Shown one piece after another: positions 23,160-32,475 of a stretch of DNA of 64,000 bases. Numbering within the stretch: the stretch's first letter is position 1; each line of letters opens with the position of its first letter. Origin of the DNA: Usnea hakonensis (Eukaryota; Ascomycota; Lecanoromycetes; Lecanorales; Parmeliaceae). The translations under genes were made by a program, and so were the position numbers. The notes beneath the pieces were generated by a model. The model searched no databases, was not told the origin of the DNA, and worked only from the letters and a program-made list of their open reading frames with translations. The DNA is taken from the NCBI GenBank assembly GCA_013423325.1, contig BLJB01000081.1:62311-126310 (forward strand), read 5' to 3'.

Positions 23160-24702
23160 TCAGAGATTTTCGGAATGGTATTTGCAACCCGGGGCATGGT
23201 GCTCGTTTCCTTCTTCACGGATAGGTCCGTAGTCGGCCAGACAGAGCCAACAGTATTCGTAGTCACATGCTTCACCTGCCACCAACATCAGCATAGCGAC
23301 ACCAATGTTGCACAGAGACAGGAGTTGCAGACTTACATGTAATATGATCACAACCGCCAGTCTTCTGGGTAGGAGCGGCGCAACCCGGACACTTTTTGGC
23401 TCGCTTTCCAAGGTACTTCGCGGTGTGGGGATCTTGATGCTGTTGGACAGCTTCGCGCTCCGCGGCTTTCTCCTCGCATGAAATGCCGTGATGCATTTCG
23501 ATGTCGCAGTTGATACACGTGCTTTTGAGACATTGCTGACAGTGCATGATGCTATCTTCGGGGAAACATTGCTGACCAGAATGGCAACCTGGCGTGCGGC
23601 AGCGTTGAAATATACCGTCGGCTTGAGCTGCTTGAAAGGTGAACTCAAAGTATCTGTAGAATATGGGGTTAGATAATGTACTCTCAATTCGATCGACTAC
23701 TCTTGCTCACCTCGTAAAGGTCTGTGGGTCTGCATATGCCTGAATGTCACGATACTCAAGGAGCTCCCCACAGTCCGGCGCAGGGCAGTCAATGCGATTC
23801 CACCTCTTATTGTCAAGTTGTGACGAGATCGAATCCGATAGACATGGCTTGCACACGTTCAACTCATGCTTGCAGGATGCAGTGGGCTGGCACAATAAAA
23901 TCTTGTCGAGGTCGTACGAGTTGTAGCATATGACACACTCGGACGCAACATTTTCAGTTGTTTGGACGGTGTTTGGTCTATTAGCGGACTGAGTGCTTGA
24001 CCCAAGAATTGAAGATTGTGGACGTGTAAGGACCCTCGATCTTGGAGTGATCATTGGCCCAGGGCGATGAACAGCAGCCAGGGCTGGACGAGGACGGTTG
24101 AGCGGAACTCTAGTTCTGGTGGTGGCTAGGGCATCCGCGGGTACTGGTCGATTCAGAGCGGCTGATCGAGCTGTAGGAATGGAGCGATTTGAGATAGGAG
24201 TCGCGACTGGTAGCTGCCCAACACTTCGGCGTTGTTCGCTGCTTCGTTGCGTACTCATAGTGGCCGTATACTCACGGAGGTCCCTCTCTTCCTCAGACAG
24301 AGATGGTAATTCTTCCGCAAGCTCCCCGTCTGACATTTCGACATCGCTACCGTCACTGGCGCCCGAAGGGTATTCGCCGGTCTGATCGTTGGTAGGAAAG
24401 GGCTCAGCTATTTGGGCAGGGATGGGTGCAGTGACCGAACCTCGAATGAGAGGTTTGCAAGGCGGAAGACGGAGACCGGCTTTATGAGCCCTTATGATGG
24501 CCAAGCGATCTCGGTGTGCCAGCCCACGCTGTGCAGCGAGCTGATTCACGAGATCCATTAATACATGTTTTGTGTCTCGTGGAGCGTAATGCACGCTATA
24601 GTGGTTGAGAATAACGATCAGATCTATGCGAGTCCATTGTCTGTAGCCCACGCCAAGTGCAGTGGCAGAGCGGTTTGTTCTTGTCTGATTCTGATTTGCC
24701 AT
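23160..24702 (-). CDS. RBR (RING1-IBR-RING2) E3 ubiquitin ligase, copy B
   Basis: Three exons on the minus strand: 24702-23711, 23653-23337 and 23275-23160, giving 474 residues. Introns are 57 and 61 bp at the same codons and phases as in copy A. RING1 starts ECVICYNSYDLDK, then ASCKHELNVCKPCL and IDCPAPDCGELL. The IBR reads FQRCRTPGCHSGQQCFPEDS and HCQQCLKSTCINCD. RING2 is CPGCAAPTQKTGGCDHITC joined to EACDYEYCWLC, with the presumed catalytic cysteine in GGCDHI. The N-terminal module (WTRIDLIVILNHYSVHY, TKHVLMDL, DRLAIIRAH) matches copy A; a Ser/Arg/Pro-rich linker of ~130 residues separates it from RING1 and is absent in copy A. An RBR ligase transfers ubiquitin from E2 through its own RING2 cysteine. 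Substrates unknown. Confidence 0.9.
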
Positions 24703-24757
24703 GGGAAATTCCGATTCTTAGCACTGCTGAAGTAGAAATGGAACGCCGTCAGTTGAG

Positions 24758-25290
24758 AGAATCTGGTTTTTAGGAAGCTTGATGCACTGACAGCAGGAAT
24801 TGTGAAAGCTTGCAAAGCTCAAGTTTGGACCCTTCTATACTTGTGAACAAACTCCTAAAGGCTGGCCGATAGGTCGATTGAATTTGTAAAGAGGAAACGA
24901 ATGTGGGGGGTGAGGGTTGTAGAGTTGACGTTTCGGTAAATCACAGAATGAAGGTAAAGTGAGATTTGAGGATTCTAGCTAAACGAATATTTGGCACTTC
25001 TATAGTAGAACCCTTATTTCGTTCGTTAGATTAAAGAATCTTGTCTTCAGAGAGGTTTATGCACTGACAGCCAGGATTGTCAAAGTTTGTAATGCTCGTA
25101 CACACTTGAGTACTTGTATGCAAACTCCTGTAGGCTGACTGCTGTGGTGATTAAAACTTGTAAAGAGCAACGAATGCAGGAAACTGGGGGTGAGGCTTAC
25201 TGAAGTAGCCGTTTCGGTTTATCACATAGCGGAGGTGCGGTGAGATTTGAGAATTTCTGGCCGGGCGAATATTTACATAATTCATGGGGA
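24758..25290 (-). repeat. Diverged direct duplication upstream of RBR copy B
   Basis: 24758-24998 and about 25034-25290 share order and many words: TGCACTGACAG, CTTGTAAAGAG.AACGAATG, GTTTCGGT.(A)ATCACA, GTGAGATTTGAG and GCGAATATTT. The nearer copy includes the 5' leader region of the RBR-B gene, so the distal copy looks like a duplicated promoter/leader. Divergence is considerable. Confidence 0.75.
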
Positions 25291-25475
25291 ACCTGCACGT
25301 GATTTACAGATTGTTGAAGCACATACTGCACTTCTATCCTGCTAGAACATTGATTCTTGACAGCGTACAGCATCGGTCCATATCTTGGGTTAAGAATGCC
25401 TTTTGACCGCGATTCGAGAGTTCTCCAGTCTCGTGCCCAACTTTGCGGTCAATTTATGATTTCAGTGACTGCTGT

Positions 25476-26994
25476 TCATTTCTTTGCGAAGTAATTCATC
25501 AGGTTGTTCTTTTGTGGCGATGTCTTTGTCTTCTTCGCAGCATCCTCAGGCTTCGGATCTGGCTTCTCCCCGATTTTCATCAGGGACATCAACTCTTCGA
25601 ACTCGACTGCCGGGATGATACCTCCAGATGCTTCTTTGTGCCCCCTGGCAAAACTCTCGCCCATTCTTTCCACCAGATCGCCAGTATCGAGGTCGGCTGC
25701 GGCCTTCAAGGATGCAATGATGTTCACTGGGGGATCTCTAGAACGGGCTGAACGGGCGATGCGACAGGAGAAGTTGACGTAGCCAGGGCGATAGCCGGAG
25801 TTGGCCACCATGATTATCTCCAGGGCCTTGGAGTTGAGGTACCCAGCCTGCAAGCAAATTTTAGCCACGATGGGACAAAGTTGAACGTGTGAGACTAACC
25901 CATCTGGTTGCAATGACACCGTGGACTTGCATCTCGCTGTTGATTCGTAGGACTGCAATCTTGCCGTCTTTGCTAAATTTGGGCGGCGTATGGGTCTGCT
26001 TTTCGACCTCGTCGTTGATCTCGGCTCGAGCATTCAGCAACCGCACGTTACCCAGAATGTCTTTGGGACCGTTTGCAGCGACTAGTGCTTCCCATGCAGA
26101 GATGACGTCGAATTTCGACGTTCTCCTAGCTAGTTCATCGTTAGCGGTGAGAGCCAATGCAAGGCCTTGGGTAGACTGACGAGCATTGATCAGAGCCACG
26201 GCGTCATTGGTCGCCTTTTTCGTGTGGGTCTTGAAGACTTCCGTCATGTCTGGGAACGGAGGTTTCCATTTGAGAGAGTTGCCGAGGTCGCCATGCGTAC
26301 CCATGGCGCATAGAAAGCCACAAGTGGAAGCAATGGTCGGATGTAGAGGTTTGCAAATCTCGTAGGTCAGGAGAGCTGAGGTTGCAACAGGAGGATAATG
26401 ACAGGCCGAAACAATCTGGAACGGGGTCAATTTGGCTGGCTTAGGCTGGAGGAAACAACTAGCTTACGGTGGCATTTTGTGGGAACTCGTCGCTCAGATG
26501 ATGATCAACGATTAGGGACTTGGTGTACGAGGAGTCCACAATTGGCGGCGCAGCACGACTCCCTTGATCCACGACGATGATGTACCTTGGATCTTTCGCT
26601 AGCATGGCTGCTCTCTCCGCTTCGTCGTGTACGCTGACATTTTTACCAATCAGATGGACATCAATGAGATCCGAAGACAAGCCCAACGCAACCAGCGTCT
26701 TGCGGATGATTACGCCAGCGTCAAGGCCATCGGCGTCCTTGTCCGGAACAATGAGCGTTTTGCTCTGGGAGGCAGCACTGTAGTAGTTTTAGATGACTTA
26801 CTTTTTGAGTCCTAAAAAGAAGCTTACCATTCCTGAAGGAAGTTTCTAGCGCCTTCGATAGCCTGCTCGGAAGCAGGCCATGTCGTATTTCCAGAGCTAT
26901 CCTTCCGCGATACCACATCACAGTAGTCTGCTTCGGGCTCTTTTTGACGTTTTGCCTTTGAACTTGTGTTTGATTCTGTAGCCTTACGTTTCAT
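25476..26994 (-). CDS. DHH-family phosphoesterase with DHHA1-like C-terminal domain
   Basis: Four exons on the minus strand: 26994-26828, 26777-26468, 26415-25900 and 25847-25476, giving 454 residues; introns are 50-52 bp. The start MKRKATESN is the ATG that leads directly into a basic, nuclear-type segment (KRKATES...SKAKRQK). Motif I is VPDKDADGLDAG (the metal-binding D-x-D) and the family motif is LIVDHHLSDE; YIIVVDQGSR supplies the third aspartate. HRD-like glycine-rich RPGYVNFSCRIARS and GGxxxAxG-like ARGHKEASGGIIP belong to the substrate-binding DHHA1 half. Relatives are RecJ-type exonucleases, nanoRNases and pyrophosphatases; this is a fungal RecJ-like group whose substrate I cannot name. 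The protein ends NLMNYFAKK, resembling a PCNA-interacting box with Lys in place of the usual Gln. Confidence 0.85.
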
Positions 26995-27316
26995 TTTTCC
27001 GGTAGAGATGCTACTGAGAACACGCCAAGGCCGATATGTAACGCCATGCAGTTGTGTGTTAAAATGAATGAGGTTACATGACAAGGCTGCGCGTCTTGTC
27101 AACACCAGACCTTTTTCCAAGATAAAAGATCTCATCCAACTATCAAGAGCATCAACTCTCACTGGTTATCCATACTGACTGTACTTGAACCAACTAAGTA
27201 CTTTAAGTACTTTACATGATGATGCTTTGATTTTCCTCGGCTCGGCTTCACCTGACTCAAGCGCGCGGCTGTCCGCCAATCACCATTCACCATTCACCAG
27301 GTAGATCTGTGGCACG
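26995..27316. promoter_or_regulatory. Divergent promoter between DHH gene and BTB gene 1
   Basis: 322 bp separates the two start codons. At 27195-27214 the palindrome AAGTACTT occurs twice back to back (AAGTACTTTAAGTACTT). No TATA box is evident. Shared control is an inference from spacing only. Confidence 0.5.
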
Positions 27317-28058
27317 ATGACCGAAGCTCCTGTACATCTCAAGTAGGTCGCCGTCGAATGGTGTGACCACGCGAAAGCACACTTAGACTTACGCTTCTCA
27401 CAGGCTTGAAGGTGTCCCTGTGGTGACACTCCATGTTGGACCTGACAAGACCCTCTTCCAAGTTCATCAGGACCTTCTTTTCGATGCCTCTCCTGTATTC
27501 AAGGCCGCTTTCGGTGGCAATTTTCAAGAAGCCTCTGAGAGATCGATGGCTCTTCCCGACGACGACAAAGACTCGGTTGGACGCTTGATTTCATGGCTTT
27601 ACACCAAGAAATTCGAGCTCACAGTTCCGACTTGCTATCAGACCTCAGATGAATGCTACATTCAACTGGCAAAGTTGAACACCTTGGCCGACAAGTATGA
27701 TATTTGCCTCTTGAAGAATCGGATTGTCGATGAACTTTTCGGCCTCCAAAAGGGACCAAATAATATCAGGCCGCCACAGATACCAACTGTCAAGTACGTC
27801 TACGACAACACGACCACAGGATCGTCTTTTCGTAAGTTGATGGTAGCCTGGTATACCTTTCATATCAACGTCAATTGTTACGATAAAGAGACCACGAGAG
27901 CTCTGCTTGCAGAAACCCCTCAGGAATTCACGGTTGATTTGGTCATGGAATTTGGAGCGAGACGAGGGCACCCGGATCGAAGCAGCCCATTCACTCTACC
28001 TGCTTCTGTCTTCTACGAGATCCCATCCAAGAAGGTCGACGAAGAAGAAGTCTCGTAG
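27317..28058 (+). CDS. BTB/POZ domain protein 1
   Basis: Two exons: 27317-27342 and 27404-28058, giving 226 residues. The short first exon (MTEAPVHLK) is joined by a GTAGGT donor and a CACAG acceptor. The BTB fold is visible in VPVVTLHVGPDKTLFQVHQD, where strand and helix end in the 'HxxxL' of BTB domains, then SPVFKAAFGGNFQEASERSM and the acidic LPDDD segment and ISWLYTKKFEL. This is the short fungal BTB type without Kelch or MATH partners; such proteins usually serve as dimerising adaptors, sometimes for Cullin-3 ligases. It is the first of three paralogues within 5.2 kb (others at 30436 and 31759). Confidence 0.88.
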
Positions 28059-28444
28059 GCATCGAAATAGAGCCACACCACGCTCAATGAATACATCATC
28101 TTCGCTCCAAAGTGGGTTGCACTTTTCTTGTCCAAATGGTCATGGACCTCACTAATGTTCAGAAGCAGACGTCTCACATTCCCCTTCTGGCAGTGTCTAT
28201 GTCGTTGAGCTCGCAGGATACGATTTGAAGACAAAGTGATAGGGGGGCCAATCGACCATGCTTACTTCTAGATACAAGCGTTGCGACCAGACACAATTTG
28301 TCCCCGGGGTTCTTCTTCAAGCCAAACCCCAATTTTGCAAAACACAACACCTCTCTTGGCCTGAGGGATCTCTGATCCATAAAGCAGCTGTTTCTCATCA
28401 ACGGATCAAGTTTATCAATCAAAAACTTAAATCAAATCGAAAAA

Positions 28445-28669
28445 ATGTCTCGTCACCAATTTCCCTCTCCTGATGATTTACAAGTCCGCCAGAAACCGAA
28501 AACTACAGCGACCCCGCATACTGACTGGCAGAAAGCGCTTGCTTCCGTCCCAGCTATTCTCGGAAACCCCTCACGCGATCAAGCCCAACACGCGCTCAAA
28601 TCGCACGAGGACCCCATATCCGCAGAGCCTAGCAAATTCCAGCGCGCCAAACAAAATCACAAGAAGTGA
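28445..28669 (+). CDS. Small hypothetical protein
   Basis: A 74-residue open frame, MSRHQFPSPDDLQVRQKP to RAKQNHKK, beginning at an ATG in good context (GAAAAAATGTC). It is hydrophilic, rich in Lys, Gln, Pro and Ser, with no membrane segment or cysteine. The upstream 50 bases are A-rich like a fungal leader, which favours a real gene, but I recognise no family. The next gene starts 74 bp downstream on the same strand, so the frame might instead be an upstream reading frame in that gene's leader. Confidence 0.45.
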   Translation: MSRHQFPSPDDLQVRQKPKTTATPHTDWQKALASVPAILGNPSRDQAQHALKSHEDPISAEPSKFQRAKQNHKK

Positions 28670-28742
28670 TGATGAACCCCATCACAACCACCTTCCCCCC
28701 CCCCAAAACAAACACGCCCCATCACCACCCAATCCCCCAACA

Positions 28743-29264
28743 ATGAAGAACCCAACCTCAACCCATCTCCCCACCATCCTCACCCTCACCCTCCCCCTTC
28801 TTTTCTCCCCCACAACCACCACCCCCCTCTCCCCCCTCTCCCTCCCCACCCTCCTCCTCCCCCACCCCAACCAAACCCCCCCCGGCCCAACCCTCCAATG
28901 CTTCAACGGCACCGAGCCCACCGCCCACCCCCTCAACCTCCCCGACTGCGACACCGCCATCGACCTCCTCATCCACGACCCCTCCGGCATCATGCACCCC
29001 CAAACATTCTCCTGGCACGGTCAGACCCCCTCCACCTTCAGCGTGCCGGCTGAATGGGCCGTGGGCCAATGTCAGATCACGCTGGCCACGGGGATCATCA
29101 ACTCAGTGGATGAGTTCCGGCTCGTGGACGTGGCGGTGCAGGCGAGGCGGGTGATGGAAGAGTGCGTGCCGGTTTCGAAGTTGGGGTTGGGCGGGGTGGC
29201 GTTGGTGGGGCATGATCAGGGGTTTTTTGTGTCGGTTAATGGGCCGCAGCCGGATGAGGAGTGA
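28743..29264 (+). CDS. Small secreted protein, four or five cysteines
   Basis: A 173-residue protein. The start MKNPTSTHLPTILTLTLPLL gives a signal peptide; in-frame sequence upstream is proline/lysine-rich leader without an ATG in good context. The mature part contains cysteines in TLQCFNGT, NLPDCDTAI, GQCQITL and EECVPVS, spaced like small disulfide-bonded fungal secreted proteins, with an FSWHGQTPS and WAVGQCQITL core. I do not recognise a named family; secreted proteins of this shape include wall-associated and effector-like proteins, but no function is inferred. The coding DNA is strongly C-biased at third positions in the first half and G-biased in the last third. The LTR of a retroelement begins two bases after the TGA stop. 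Confidence 0.75.
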   Translation: MKNPTSTHLPTILTLTLPLLFSPTTTTPLSPLSLPTLLLPHPNQTPPGPTLQCFNGTEPTAHPLNLPDCDTAIDLLIHDPSGIMHPQTFSWHGQTPSTFSVPAEWAVGQCQITLATGIINSVDEFRLVDVAVQARRVMEECVPVSKLGLGGVALVGHDQGFFVSVNGPQPDEE

Positions 29265-29266
29265 TT

Positions 29267-30162
29267 TGTTGGAAATGATGCACCACTCTCAACACTCTCT
29301 CCACACATGGATGTCACATGGTTAGTGGTCTCGGCATAGGGGTATACCTATAGTTAATATTCTAATAAGTTATAGGCCCTCGCTGCTACTGCTCCGCATA
29401 TATAGTTATCAATAGTAGGACTCAATCATTCAATCAAGGCCCATAACGGCCCACATTTCAAAGCCCATAACGGCTCATCATTCCATTCAAAGGCCCATAA
29501 CGGCCCCACAATATTGAGTCCATACGGATTCAACGGGAATCAGTCCACACGGACTGAACGGGTATCAAGTCCATTAACTCACGGATCACCACGTCAACAG
29601 ATAACAATGGAACACGGCATATCGGGCTCTGAACGAAGGATAACTTTCAGTCTCGGTTCGCCAATATTCGGGCAGCGCTTCGTAAGAAGAAGTTACGGAA
29701 GTATATATACAGGAAGTATACAAATCGGAAGAGGCTACGGAAGAAGGCCAGGAAAAGACTCTTAGAAAGAAGGCAGAAAGGGCGATCAAGGATTGGGAGG
29801 ACAAGTGCCAGGAAGCGGCCGATATCATGACTCCTACCATTAGGACAGGTATACGATTGAAGCTTACGGGGGCCGGATTCGATAACGGGTAAGGGAACAG
29901 GTTACTGGAAAGGGCCAAAAGGCAAATCAAGTAAAGGGACTCGAATAGGACTCATTTTAGTGCACTGGCCATGTCATAATGCACCATGGGGGTGTGTCTT
30001 CGGTGCTGCATCATGGGGATTTGTTGGAAATGATGCACCACTCTCAACACTCTCTCAACACATGGATATCACATGGTTAGTGGTCTAGGCATAGGGGTAT
30101 TTAGGCAGCACTTTCTTCACAGAAAATGGATCAGTCCTACACCCATAGCCAACATTCCAACA
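29267..30162 (+). mobile_element. Decayed LTR retroelement remnant (LTRs and gag fragment)
   Basis: LTR1 is 29267-29367 (TGTTGGAAATGATGCACC... to ...TTCTAATA); LTR2 is 30022-30162 (same start, ending TTCCAACA), a 141 bp LTR with perfect TGTTGGAA/TTCCAACA ends. LTR1 lacks an internal ~40 bp and its end has C-to-T changes at CA sites relative to LTR2. GGATT flanks LTR2 on both sides (30017-30021 and 30163-30167). Between them 29690-29930 encodes a gag-like piece, ERAIKDWEDKCQEAADIMTP and TGIRLKLTGAGFDNG with stops. No protease, integrase or reverse transcriptase remains. The ends are Ty1/copia-like. Confidence 0.8.
30022..30162 (+). repeat. Complete 141 bp LTR with 5 bp flanking duplication
   Basis: Ends are TGTTGGAA and TTCCAACA, and GGATT is present directly on each side. 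It could be a solo LTR inserted next to an older remnant, or the 3' LTR of the remnant with a chance GGATT. Confidence 0.8.
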
Positions 30163-30435
30163 GGATTTTGAGAGGGGAAAGGGGATGATGGGGAGGGGGG
30201 GGGGGGAGTTGGTAGGGAAATTGTATTTTTTCCCCCCCAAAGGCCGGGGTTTGTGTGCATGGCATGGCATGATGGATTTTCATGAAATCATCAGTACCTT
30301 ACAGCGCAGTAATGTTGGCGCGGCATTTTGTTCAAAGGTGATGTGAAGTACTCATTTGAGTTTACAAAGTTAATTTTATCACCTCATCTGAAGACTTTCA
30401 ACTGCCAACCCTACCTCAGCCCTCAGCACTTCATC

Positions 30436-31380
30436 ATGGCTCGTTTCAAGCAGACTGCTCGTCAAAGGATGTCCGCTGCAAGCATGACACCAGCAACGAG
30501 CGTATCACCAGGCACGAGCGTGACCCCAGCCAAGCGCAAGTAAGCAATCCTACTCCAAGAAAAATTCTTTCCTTGAAGTGAGGACTGATGGCATGCAAGA
30601 TTCTACGAGGATTCTGTGGCCACCATCTTCGTCGGCAAGAGCAAACGCCCCTTCTACGTCCACCTTGATCTCCTTTGCGATACGTCTCCTTTTTTCAAGG
30701 CGGCATTTGCAGGGAACTTCAAGGAAGCGTCCGAAAAGACAATGCAGCTTCCAGACGACCGTGAGAGTACATTCGAGCTCTTCGCGGACTGGCTTTACTA
30801 TCAGCGTTATGAGATGTTGCCGAGAGAAGGAGACGATGACAAAGATGACCAAGAGGCGGATGCTGAAGGAGGTGTGAAGAAAGAGGATGTTAATGAGGAT
30901 AGGAATGAGAATGAGAATAAGGATGATGATAACGACCGAGACAGAACGAAGAAGAGGTACATGCAGGCATTCCGCTTGTTTGTGTTCGCAGACAAGTACA
31001 ATGTCTGCAAGCTGAAAAGCAACGTTATCAAGGCTCTTTTGGAGGATTTCCGTGGACCTGAGAACAGCCTTCCCATAACAGCAGTCACTTACGCATACAA
31101 GCATACCGCCCAGGGCTCGGGCCTCCGTAGATTATTAGCCGACTTTCAGGTCTGGGATGATTTCGAGTGGTTTGAGATCCCGGAGGTACAAGCGTACCTG
31201 CAAGATCAATCTGATTTCGCTGTAGACATAATTGTCAGTTTTGCCAAGAAATCTCAGGGAAAGCAGACACGGACACGCAATCCTTTCAAAGATACAAAGC
31301 CAGAGGAGTACACAGACAAGAGCCCGGGACAAGAAAATGGGCAATCCTATGTCGAACAGAGTATCTTCCTCGTCGATTGA
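30436..31380 (+). CDS. BTB/POZ domain protein 2 with histone H3-like N-terminus
   Basis: Two exons: 30436-30539 and 30600-31380, giving 294 residues; a 60 bp intron (GTAAGC...GCAAG). The ATG is in good context (CATCATGGC) and is the first in frame. The first exon encodes MARFKQTARQRMSA, matching histone H3 (ARTKQTARK) at seven of the first nine positions after Met, followed by Ser/Thr-Pro repeats (TPATSVSPGTSVTP) and AKRK. The BTB domain begins VATIFVGKSKRPFYVHLDLL and continues SPFFKAAFAGNFKEASEKTM, LPDDRESTFELFADWLYY. An acidic Glu/Asp/Asn-rich insertion of about 40 residues (DDDKDDQEADAEGG, NEDRNENENKDDDNDRD) interrupts the domain before YMQAFRLFVFADKYNV. Paralogue of the genes at 27317 and 31759; neither has the H3-like tail. 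Confidence 0.88.
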
Positions 31381-31758
31381 TGGGTACGCTCATAGCGTTG
31401 CAACGTGTCCGTCAAGCAAAGCCGACGTTACGCACACATGGAACATCTTTGCAGGACGTCTACCACTTCTGATGAATCGAGGGGGTAAATTGTGCCTGTG
31501 CCAGGCCGTTTATCTAGACGCGCGAGCCAATTCACGTCATTCTATATCCAAAGTCCACTTGCTTCGTAGTGATTCTGTGATTGGCATTTGTTGGCGCTAC
31601 AGTTGCCACTGCTGCTGGTAATAAGAGACCTATCCAACGCAGCAAAGAAGCTGCGGCATATACGAGGTATTTCATCCAGATGAATGAATGATCGTAGAGT
31701 TGCCAAAACCTTTTTCAAACTTCCAAACTCTCATTCAACCAAGTAACAAAGCCCGACG

Positions 31759-32475
31759 ATGTCTTCAACCGATGCAACTACAAGCAAGCACTCGTACGTT
31801 GATACTAACCGTGTTGAACGTCCCCTTGCTCCGCAGACATTGACGTCATCTAGATTTAGTGGAGTTCCTACCGTCACCATTTTAGTCGGCGAGAACAGCA
31901 CGCCCTTCTCTATCCATCGAGATCAGCTATGCGAAGCCTCATCGTTCTTCAAAGCAGCGTTCGAAGGTGCCTTCCTTGAGGGTTCTGAAATGAGGATGAG
32001 CCTTCCGGAAGAAGAGGACCACACATTCGACCTCTTCATACAGTGGCTCTATAACCAGGGCTATGAGATTTCTGACCAAAATCACAATGACAGGGGTCAG
32101 CGGTTCATGGAGCCTGTAAAGTTGTACGTTCTTGCAGACAAGTACGATGTCACGGACTTGAAGAGCCATGTTATCACAAAACTCTTTGCTTTACGCAATG
32201 AGAAATGGGTCCCTGGTCTAGCAACAGTGGCTTACGCATACGAGCACACCCCTCAGAACTCACGCCTCCGGAAACTCTTGGCCGACTGGTGGGCTTGCAG
32301 AGTCGACCCGCACTGTTTTCGCTTAGGAGTCACCCAGGGATGGCTTAAAGAGCACCCAGAAGTGGCCATTTCGGTGATTTCGAGTTTTGCCAATATCATG
32401 TCGAGGAGAACTCAAAAGAGCCTATTCGTTGGGGTTGACACGGTAGAAGAATACGAAGATATCAATAGGATTTAG
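31759..32475 (+). CDS. BTB/POZ domain protein 3
   Basis: A single-exon gene of 238 residues starting MSSTDATTSKHSYVD; the ATG follows CCCGACG and is the first in frame. The BTB domain spans about residues 35-140: VPTVTILVGENSTPFSIHRD, SSFFKAAFEGAFLEGSEMRM, LPEEEDHTFDLFIQWLYNQG, then VKLYVLADKYDVTDLKSHVI. The C-terminal helical part (YAYEHTPQNSRLRKLLADWW) matches the same region of protein 2 (YAYKHTAQGSGLRRLLADFQ). Protein 2 and 3 are closest to one another. Role probably as a dimeric adaptor; partner unknown. Confidence 0.9.
   Translation: MSSTDATTSKHSYVDTNRVERPLAPQTLTSSRFSGVPTVTILVGENSTPFSIHRDQLCEASSFFKAAFEGAFLEGSEMRMSLPEEEDHTFDLFIQWLYNQGYEISDQNHNDRGQRFMEPVKLYVLADKYDVTDLKSHVITKLFALRNEKWVPGLATVAYAYEHTPQNSRLRKLLADWWACRVDPHCFRLGVTQGWLKEHPEVAISVISSFANIMSRRTQKSLFVGVDTVEEYEDINRI

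Noticed and set aside
28473..28742. Longer in-frame extension of the secreted protein
   Set aside because: Upstream ATG would add a hydrophilic stretch before the signal peptide; the start at 28743 gives a normal signal sequence.
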